Below, in pieces: positions 1 to 5,300 of a DNA stretch of 11,159 nt. The DNA lies in the NCBI GenBank assembly GCA_046590705.1, contig JBKJUK010000018.1:1-11159 (forward strand), written 5' to 3'. Below the pieces are notes generated by a model that searched no databases, had not been told where the DNA came from, and saw only the letters and a list, made by a program, of their open reading frames with translations. The DNA comes from JBKJUK01 sp046590705 (GTDB lineage: Bacteria > Acidobacteriota > Thermoanaerobaculia > Gp7-AA8). The translations under genes and the position numbers were made by a program. The number at the start of each line of letters is the position of its first letter. The first letter of the stretch is position 1.

Positions 1-70
1 CCTGCGCGCCCCCTGATTTGAACCGAAATTCGTTTCGAGTACCGCCGGGTTGACGACCGCCCTGGCTCAT
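1..70 (-). CDS. Possible 5' end of a divergent gene, cut by the window edge
   Basis: Reading leftward from an ATG at 70-68 there is an open frame of 23 codons with no stop before the window edge. It begins MSQGGRQPGG and is rich in Gly, Arg and Gln. No strong Shine-Dalgarno lies upstream and the stretch is too short to assign a family. It would be divergent from the PBP gene, with 47 bases between the two starts. The absence of a stop over 23 codons is weak evidence in DNA of this GC content, so this may simply be the non-coding region upstream of the PBP gene. Confidence 0.25.
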   Translation of the reverse strand, partial: MSQGGRQPGGTRNEFRFKSGGAQ

Positions 71-117
71 TTCGTGGTTGCATTCAATTCTGAGGCATTC
101 TTCTTTACACTGAGGCC

Positions 118-2637
118 GTGACCGACATCGAGAGTTCGACAGTACCTCCCCGAACCGATCCACCAGAAAACGTACCCAGGCCGAAGAGCTCACGCCGAAA
201 GTCCAGACTGCTGCCGCTTTTCGTGGCTCTCGCTTTGGGCATCCCCAGCGGATTTCTTTTCGCTCGGCTGATTCGAATTCCGATGGTCTCGAAGCTCGAT
301 GACTTTCGCCCGAACGTCATCACCCGGCTCTACACCCGCGACGGGAAAGTATTCAGCGAGTATGCGATTCAGCGGCGCATCGTCATACCGAAGAGGGAAA
401 TGGCGCCAGCGTTGATCCAGGCCATCATCTCGACCGAGGATTCGAACTTCTTCCGCCATGGAGGAGTGGATCCGAAGGCGATCCTGCGTGCTGGAATCAA
501 GGATCTCATCGCCCGGAAGAAAGTAGAAGGCGCTTCGACACTGACACAGCAGCTTGCCAAGCAGCTCTTCCTTACTCCGGAGAAAAGCTTCCGCCGTAAG
601 TTCAACGAGATATTCCTCGCCGTGGAGATCGAAAAGAACTTCACGAAAGACCAGATCTTCGAGATGTACGCCAACCAGGTCTACTTCGGCCATGGCGCCT
701 ACGGTGTCGAAGCCGCGTCGCGTCTCTTCTTTGGAAAACATGCCAAAGACCTGACCGTACCCGAGGCATCGGTGCTGGCCGGGATCATCCGGCTTCCTGC
801 TTTTTACTCACCGTATAACCGGCCGGCCAACACGATCACCCGTCGCAATCATGTCCTTCGCAGAATGCTCGATCGGAAGTTCATCACCAGCGAGCAGTAT
901 CAGCAGGCGCGCCTGACTCCCCTAATTCTGGGAACGTTCAAAGATGAGACGCCGGATGTCGGTGCTTACTTCTCAGAGGCTGTGCGCCAGCATCTCGAAA
1001 AGAATTACGGAGCGGAGAATCTTTATCAGAGCGGTCTTTCCGTCTGGACGACGCTTGATCTGAAGATGCAGGTCGCTGCGGAGAAGGCCCTCCAAGCGGG
1101 TTTGCGGCGGTTCGACCGCCGCCGGGGATTGCGCAGGCCTGCCAGGAATCTCCTGAAGGAAGGCGTCGAACTGTCGAGCTACAAAGATCCGCTCTGGGAG
1201 ACTCCGCCGGAAGCTGATGTTTTGCGCCCGGCCGTAGTGAACGAAGTCACATCGAAGGAAGTGGAAGTTCGGTCGGGCACCGAGACGATCCAGCTGAATC
1301 CGTCAGCCTGGAGCTGGACACGCAGAAAATCTCTGGTCGGGTTCCTGAAGCAGGGCGATCTGATCTCCATTTCCTACACGATCGATGCGAAGACAGGCGA
1401 GAAGCGCTGGAGTCTCGAGCAGATCCCACAGGTGCAGGGTGCGCTCGTGGTGATGGATGTGAAGAGTGGTGAAGCACGGGCGCTGGTGGGCGGATACGAC
1501 TACAAACTTTCGAAGTACAACCGAGCCATTCAGGCGCAGCGCCAGACCGGCTCGATTTTCAAGCCCTTCGTCTACGGAGCTGCCTTCGAGAAAGGAATGA
1601 CTCCGGCAGACACGCTCTTCGATTCGCCGATCGCCATTCAGGTGGGAAACCAGACGTACGCGCCGCGAAACTACTACGGTCGCTACGCAGGAATCGTCAC
1701 GATTCAGCGGGCGCTGGAGCTGTCGATCAATGTTCCGGCCGTGAAGGCGTACCAGATGGTCGGCGGAAGCAGCGTGATCGATCTCGCTAGACGTTGCGGA
1801 ATCACCTCGCCACTTCCAAAGTATCCTTCGCTGGCGCTTGGAGCCGGTGGAGCGTCTCCGATTGAGATGACGGCCGCCTACAACGTCTTCGCGAATCAGG
1901 GCGTCTATACCAAGCCACGTCTGATTCGAAGGATTACAGATTCCACTCAGAAAGTAGTGGAGGAGAATTATCCAGAACTCTCAGAAGCCACGAGCGCACA
2001 GACTGCCTATCTGATGACGCACGTGTTGCAGGGAACGATCGACAGAGGGACTGCCTACGAAGCCCATCTCCTGCCTGGTGCACTGGCCGGGAAGACAGGC
2101 ACCACCAATGGTTTCACCGATGCCTGGTTTGTCGGGTACGGACCCGACCTCACCGTCGGGGTCTGGGTGGGCTACGACGATCCTTCGCGGTCTCTAGGAA
2201 GTGGCGCGACCGGAGCCGACATCGCCCTGCCGATCTGGAGTGATTTCTTCACCCGCATCAACGCGCAGAATCTCCGCGGTCCGATCAAGGAAAAATTCGA
2301 CGTGCCGCCGGGCATTGTCATCGTTCCGATGGATCTGTCGAGTGGGCGCCGTGGCTCGGGTCCATGTGGAAAAGTGATCGAAGAGGCTTTTGTGGCTGGC
2401 ACCGAACCAGACCGCGATTGCAGCGGTGGCAGCGTCGCCGTGAGCAAGCTTCCTTTCTACCTCCAGCGTCCCTACTACCAGGCCAAGGAGTCAGAGCCCG
2501 TGCAGCCCGCTGCCGACCCGAGCGCTCGCCCGGGTGAGGGGAGCGAATCGCCTGCTCCGCAGTCAGAGGCTCCGCCTGGCGCGGGAGAGCCTCCGCCCGC
2601 CGTTCCGGAGACGAGCACTGCACCGCCTCCATCCTGA
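118..2637 (+). CDS. Class A penicillin-binding protein (PBP1A family), glycosyltransferase/transpeptidase
   Basis: A bifunctional peptidoglycan synthase anchored in the inner membrane. It polymerises lipid II into glycan strands and cross-links stem peptides in the periplasm. The 839-residue protein has a basic cytoplasmic N-terminus and one membrane anchor at about residues 31-49. The GT51 glycosyltransferase domain follows (about 85-260), with catalytic Glu107 in the TEDSNFF motif, a GASTLTQQLAKQ segment near 140-150 and RKFNEIFLAVEIEK near 160-173. An OB-like insert lies at about 360-430. The transpeptidase domain carries all three active-site motifs: S479-x-x-K482, S536-I-N538 and K659-T-G-T662. 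The last 55 or so residues are a Pro/Glu/Ser-rich tail. GTG at 118 is preferred because a stop lies in frame at 91 and the next internal start would remove the anchor. GAGG sits only 2 nt upstream, a poorly spaced site. No key residue is missing, so the protein should be active. PBP1A rather than PBP1B/1C is inferred from the overall layout. Confidence 0.95.
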   Translation: MTDIESSTVPPRTDPPENVPRPKSSRRKSRLLPLFVALALGIPSGFLFARLIRIPMVSKLDDFRPNVITRLYTRDGKVFSEYAIQRRIVIPKREMAPALIQAIISTEDSNFFRHGGVDPKAILRAGIKDLIARKKVEGASTLTQQLAKQLFLTPEKSFRRKFNEIFLAVEIEKNFTKDQIFEMYANQVYFGHGAYGVEAASRLFFGKHAKDLTVPEASVLAGIIRLPAFYSPYNRPANTITRRNHVLRRMLDRKFITSEQYQQARLTPLILGTFKDETPDVGAYFSEAVRQHLEKNYGAENLYQSGLSVWTTLDLKMQVAAEKALQAGLRRFDRRRGLRRPARNLLKEGVELSSYKDPLWETPPEADVLRPAVVNEVTSKEVEVRSGTETIQLNPSAWSWTRRKSLVGFLKQGDLISISYTIDAKTGEKRWSLEQIPQVQGALVVMDVKSGEARALVGGYDYKLSKYNRAIQAQRQTGSIFKPFVYGAAFEKGMTPADTLFDSPIAIQVGNQTYAPRNYYGRYAGIVTIQRALELSINVPAVKAYQMVGGSSVIDLARRCGITSPLPKYPSLALGAGGASPIEMTAAYNVFANQGVYTKPRLIRRITDSTQKVVEENYPELSEATSAQTAYLMTHVLQGTIDRGTAYEAHLLPGALAGKTGTTNGFTDAWFVGYGPDLTVGVWVGYDDPSRSLGSGATGADIALPIWSDFFTRINAQNLRGPIKEKFDVPPGIVIVPMDLSSGRRGSGPCGKVIEEAFVAGTEPDRDCSGGSVAVSKLPFYLQRPYYQAKESEPVQPAADPSARPGEGSESPAPQSEAPPGAGEPPPAVPETSTAPPPS

Positions 2638-2649
2638 CCAGTGAAATGA

Positions 2650-2664
2650 CACTGCAGCGCAGTG
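2650..2664. other. Short perfect hairpin downstream of the PBP gene
   Basis: CACTGC-AGC-GCAGTG forms a 6-bp perfect stem with a 3-nt loop, 13 bases after the PBP stop codon. No T-run follows. It may protect the mRNA 3' end together with the next hairpin. Confidence 0.35.
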
Positions 2665-2685
2665 ACAGGGACGGAAGCAGGTGGT

Positions 2686-2715
2686 CGAAGTTTTCAACTT
2701 CGGGCTCTTTCTCTC
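2686..2715 (+). terminator. Candidate terminator of the PBP gene
   Basis: CGAAGTT-TTC-AACTTCG (2686-2702) is a perfect 7-bp stem with a 3-nt loop, followed by GGGCTCTTTCTCTC. The T content downstream is moderate, not a clean U-tract, so termination efficiency is uncertain. The placement, 49 bases after the stop codon, fits. On the opposite strand no T-rich flank follows the stem, so I assign it to the plus strand. Confidence 0.45.
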
Positions 2716-2808
2716 ACATAGAATGAGATCGCCGCGCCACACATGCATTTGAGCTCGGAATTGCTCACAAGAGTTGTTTAACATTGCAACGAACAACCCC
2801 ACGAGTCG

Positions 2809-3714
2809 TCAGGCCGCTTGTGAACTTCGAGCAGACTGTCGGCGTAAATTGTCCCCGCTGTACAGGAGGATGGCCACCCAGATCAGTGTGAAGGCAACTT
2901 TTCGCTCGAAGGCGAAGGGCTCTCCGTATACCAGAACGGCAAGAATCACCTGGATGGTAGGAGCGATGTATTGCAGCAAGCCGATCGTCACCAGGCGGAG
3001 GCGCTTCACCGCGGCGGCAAACCAGAGCAACGGAATCGCAGTGACTGCACCGCCAGCCATCAGGAGAAGATCCAGCGCCAGCGTATCGTTACCAAAATGG
3101 AGAAGGCCACGACGCCACTCAAGAAGCAGGTATCCAAGAGCGATCGGCAGCAGCAGAGCCGTCTCGATTGTCAGACCTTCGACTGCTCCCGGAGCTGCGA
3201 GCTTCCGCAGCAGACCGTAAAGTGCGAATGAGAAAGCGAGTACCAGCGAAATCCAGGGAAAGACTCCCGCCGACAACGTCAGCCACAACACCGCACCGCC
3301 TGCCAGGCCGACGCTGATCCATTCGGGTGCCCGTAACCTTTCTTTCAGAAACAGCGCTCCCAGGAGAACACTCACCAGCGGATTCATGAAGTATCCGAGT
3401 CCCGCTTCGACCATTCGCGAATTGGTGACGGCCCAGATGTAGACGTACCAGTTCACAGCGATCAATACCGTCGAGAATGAAAGCAGAAGAAGCGTGCGGG
3501 GGTTGTCGACGATTGCGCGCATGGCAGGCCACAGGCGGCGGATCGTGACCAGTGCTACGAGAATCACGAACGCCCAGACAATGCGGTGGGCGAGAATTTC
3601 GAGTGGGGAGACGGAGGAAAGCAGCTTGAAGTAGATCGCAGCAAAGCCCCACCAGGTGTAGGCGGCGATGCCGTAAATCAATCCTTCCAGTGAACTCTTT
3701 TCGTTAGCCCGCAT
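2809..3714 (-). CDS. rarD: RarD-type permease of the EamA / drug-metabolite transporter superfamily
   Basis: A polytopic inner-membrane transporter of 301 residues, about the normal RarD length (near 300). About ten hydrophobic segments are arranged as two EamA repeats. RarD-type signatures are visible: a His-Arg pair at 43-44, NWYVYIWAV (88-96), LGYFMNPL (106-113) followed by LGALFLKER, and GLLQYIAPT (245-253) followed by VYGEPF. The substrate is not established; family members have been linked to chloramphenicol sensitivity and amino-acid or metabolite export. It is the most distal gene of a minus-strand trio, 126 bases after the lipoprotein gene, so it may have its own promoter. Only a weak GAG precedes the ATG. 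Family assignment is secure; substrate specificity cannot be read from the sequence. Confidence 0.92.
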   Translation of the reverse strand: MRANEKSSLEGLIYGIAAYTWWGFAAIYFKLLSSVSPLEILAHRIVWAFVILVALVTIRRLWPAMRAIVDNPRTLLLLSFSTVLIAVNWYVYIWAVTNSRMVEAGLGYFMNPLVSVLLGALFLKERLRAPEWISVGLAGGAVLWLTLSAGVFPWISLVLAFSFALYGLLRKLAAPGAVEGLTIETALLLPIALGYLLLEWRRGLLHFGNDTLALDLLLMAGGAVTAIPLLWFAAAVKRLRLVTIGLLQYIAPTIQVILAVLVYGEPFAFERKVAFTLIWVAILLYSGDNLRRQSARSSQAA

Positions 3715-3840
3715 TTCTCACAGAGGTTCTGTCGCGGGCGAGGAAAGCGGCCCGCCTGCTCGTTGCACGACCTCCTTCCTCCTCAACGTACTCGTATTCG
3801 CCGCGACGGTACGGTGAAACTGACCAGCCGCCGCGATGTG

Positions 3841-4293
3841 CTACTCGAGACGAAGCAATTCGCGGATCCGTGGAGGAAGTGCGGACTCCATTCCATTCCA
3901 GGCATTCTGATTTCCAGAGATACGGGAGGAGCCACAGCTGACAAAGAACTGTTCGGCCTTTCCACTCTTCAATGCGAATGTGAGCCGGTAATCCGACATG
4001 CATCGGCTGCGCGGCCCGAGTGAAAGCTTGAAGCGGGCAGCGTCGACGATTTTCGCCACCAAACGTGGATCGTCGATGGTGCGCGATGGCGCCGGCGGTG
4101 GCATCACGCGCTCAATCTCGATCTTCGTACTTTGATCGAGTCCGAATTCGCGAACCATGTCAAGACCTGCGGCCGTCCCTGCCGGGGCGCTGGTGTCAGT
4201 CTCCGCAGTGGTGTCGATCGTCTGGTGACTGGAACTCGGCCTGCACGAGATGAATGTGACGGCGATCAGGACAATTGCGGGGAGTGTTCTCAT
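3841..4293 (-). CDS. Small lipoprotein of unknown function
   Basis: I do not recognise a family for this 150-residue protein. It starts with a short basic N-terminus (MR) and a hydrophobic stretch ending in FISC, with Cys17 as the probable lipidated residue. The box is acceptable but not ideal, because Phe is at -3. A Ser/Thr/Ala-rich linker (about 18-42) follows, typical of a lipoprotein tether. The folded part (about 45-150) holds a PPPAPSR segment and two further cysteines, Cys98 and Cys120, which could form a disulfide in the periplasm. ATG at 4293 is the start; the Shine-Dalgarno is weak (AGG). It begins 47 bases after the SpoIIM-like gene on the same strand, so the two are probably co-transcribed. 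Membrane attachment is inferred; the function is unknown. Confidence 0.75.
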   Translation of the reverse strand: MRTLPAIVLIAVTFISCRPSSSHQTIDTTAETDTSAPAGTAAGLDMVREFGLDQSTKIEIERVMPPPAPSRTIDDPRLVAKIVDAARFKLSLGPRSRCMSDYRLTFALKSGKAEQFFVSCGSSRISGNQNAWNGMESALPPRIRELLRLE

Positions 4294-4327
4294 GACCTGA
4301 TTGTAACGAAGCAGGTTCAGAATGCAT

Positions 4328-4340
4328 CCGAGACTCTCGG
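4328..4340 (-). other. Intercistronic hairpin abutting the stop codon of the SpoIIM-like gene
   Basis: On the minus strand, CCGAG-AGT-CTCGG directly follows the TAA stop (4343-4341), forming a perfect 5-bp stem with a 3-nt loop. No T-run follows, so it is more likely an mRNA processing or stability element than a terminator. It is short enough to be chance. Confidence 0.3.
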
Positions 4341-5171
4341 TTATGAAAGCATTCGCGCCAACCAGCAGGCCGGCCAGTTACCTTCCACCGCCGCTCCAAC
4401 CGCGAGGATGGCAATCCCGATCGACACCAGGACCAGAGAGGCCGCCATCACCCGTCTGAATTTCGGATCCTTCCAACGGTACTTTTCAATTCCCTTGGAA
4501 AGGAAAATGCCCACCATCCCGGCCAGTACGTAAGCCGCGACCTCGAGTATGAGGTGCGGCGTGATGCCCACCACGACCGCAGAGATGGTCTTGGCCGGAG
4601 TTCCTATACCGAGGGCGATGGTGGACTGCGAGAGGTAGGAGTAGCTGAGCGCCCAGACTGAGGCGTTCCACGTGAGGATCAGAAGTGCCCCTCCGGTCCT
4701 GTAAACGATGGAGATGACCAGGCTGAGTAGAAAGATAGAAAGATTGTGACGAAACAGCCTCTCGAAGGATCCGAAATCGACTCGGGAGAGATCGAGTGCG
4801 GGAAGCGGGGAGAGCGCGAACTGTGAGTTGAATACGAGTCGTAGCGTATCGGGCGGAAGCAGCCACGCGATCACACTGATTCCCGCCAGACACCCCGAGA
4901 ACATCGCTACGATCCCCAGCAGCAGAGCTGAATTCGCTTTGTATGGTGTGACCCGCTGCTCCCAGATGTCTCGCCGGTTCTCATCGAGCAGTCTGGAGAA
5001 AGTCTCCTGCAGACCGAGCGTGATCAGCATCACAGCGATTAGACCAGCCGCCGCGGAGAATATGACCCAGGCCATCGAAGTCCCGATGATGGTCGCGACA
5101 AATGCCTCAACAAGGATGAGCGCCACCCGTGGTCGCTCTTGCTGGCGATGAAGAATATCGAACGGAAACAA
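4341..5171 (-). CDS. SpoIIM-like (stage II sporulation protein M / DUF95 family) integral membrane protein
   Basis: A polytopic membrane protein of 276 residues from the TTG at 5171. The pattern matches the SpoIIM superfamily as found in archaea and non-sporulating bacteria. An N-terminal FPFDILHRQQERPR stretch precedes TM1. A charged region follows (about 55-75, with LLDENRR), then further TM segments. The signature core has F-x-H-N (about 140-143), a Gly-rich TM ending in LTWNAS (166-171), and a TPHLILE motif (P205-H206-x-x-x-E210) before another long TM. A further TM follows a basic loop near 232-241. The frame stays open back to a TTG at 5288. The TTG at 5171 is preferred because CCAGGA lies 6 nt upstream, because the N-terminus then matches the family pattern, and because the longer version would read through tandem hairpins and crowd the divergent gene. 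A sporulation role is not implied; nothing else here points to sporulation. The next gene downstream is a lipoprotein. Confidence 0.8.
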   Translation of the reverse strand: MFPFDILHRQQERPRVALILVEAFVATIIGTSMAWVIFSAAAGLIAVMLITLGLQETFSRLLDENRRDIWEQRVTPYKANSALLLGIVAMFSGCLAGISVIAWLLPPDTLRLVFNSQFALSPLPALDLSRVDFGSFERLFRHNLSIFLLSLVISIVYRTGGALLILTWNASVWALSYSYLSQSTIALGIGTPAKTISAVVVGITPHLILEVAAYVLAGMVGIFLSKGIEKYRWKDPKFRRVMAASLVLVSIGIAILAVGAAVEGNWPACWLARMLS

Positions 5172-5177
5172 ATGTAG

Positions 5178-5183
5178 TCCTGG
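5178..5183 (-). promoter_or_regulatory. Ribosome binding site selecting the TTG start of the SpoIIM-like gene
   Basis: On the minus strand CCAGGA lies 6 nt upstream of the TTG at 5171-5169. It is the only good Shine-Dalgarno-like site near a usable start codon in the N-terminal part of this frame. Confidence 0.5.
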
Positions 5184-5199
5184 TGTTTTGGGAACGACT

Positions 5200-5231
5200 G
5201 GGATGGTAACATCCCGGTTCTTCCCGAACCG
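5200..5231. other. Two tandem perfect hairpins in the divergent intergenic region
   Basis: GGGATG-GTAA-CATCCC (5200-5215) is a 6-bp stem capped on the plus-strand RNA by a GNRA-type GUAA tetraloop. It runs straight into CGGTTC-TTCCC-GAACCG (5215-5231), a 6-bp stem with a 5-nt loop. The two share C5215, so if both form, the first stem shortens to 5 bp. They lie in the 129-base gap between the start of the SpoIIM-like gene (5171) and the lipoprotein start (5301). Neither flank has a T-run. They may be a 5'-leader structure of the lipoprotein mRNA or palindromic protein-binding sites in the shared promoter region. I see no convincing -35/-10 pair around them. Confidence 0.5.
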
Positions 5232-5286
5232 AAAATCAGCAGTCGACGAGCGCGCACTGCATGACGCTGTGTGCGACTCATTCTTC

Positions 5287-5293
5287 AAGGAGG
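5287..5293 (+). promoter_or_regulatory. Strong ribosome binding site of the caspase-like lipoprotein gene
   Basis: AAGGAGG lies 7 nt upstream of the ATG at 5301. It overrides an in-frame upstream GTG at 5271, which lies ahead of it without a good site of its own. The choice is confirmed by the protein: from 5301 it begins with a normal lipoprotein signal peptide. Confidence 0.85.
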
Positions 5294-5300
5294 GTCCCCG

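Noticed and set aside
50..109. Promoter for the PBP gene (TTGACG at 50 or TTGCAT at 78)
   Set aside because: Neither has a -10 like hexamer at 16-18 bases. The nearest candidate, TTTACA at 104-109, is 20 bases from TTGCAT.
190..741. A 183-codon minus-strand open frame inside the PBP gene
   Set aside because: It is antisense to the anchor and the conserved GT51 motifs of the PBP. It has no recognisable protein features of its own.
2773..2797. GTTGTT ... AACAAC inverted repeat beyond the rarD stop as a terminator
   Set aside because: The 6-bp A/T-rich stem encloses a 13-base loop and is not followed by a T-run on the minus strand.
5172..5288. N-terminal extension of the SpoIIM-like protein to the TTG at 5288
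   Set aside because: The extension has atypical composition and would translate the tandem hairpins. It would also leave only 12 bases between divergent start codons. The TTG at 5171 has a ribosome binding site and fits the family N-terminus.
5271..5300. Upstream GTG as the start of the caspase-like lipoprotein
   Set aside because: It would place ten extra residues before a perfect lipoprotein signal peptide. The AAGGAGG site at 5287-5293 serves the ATG at 5301.
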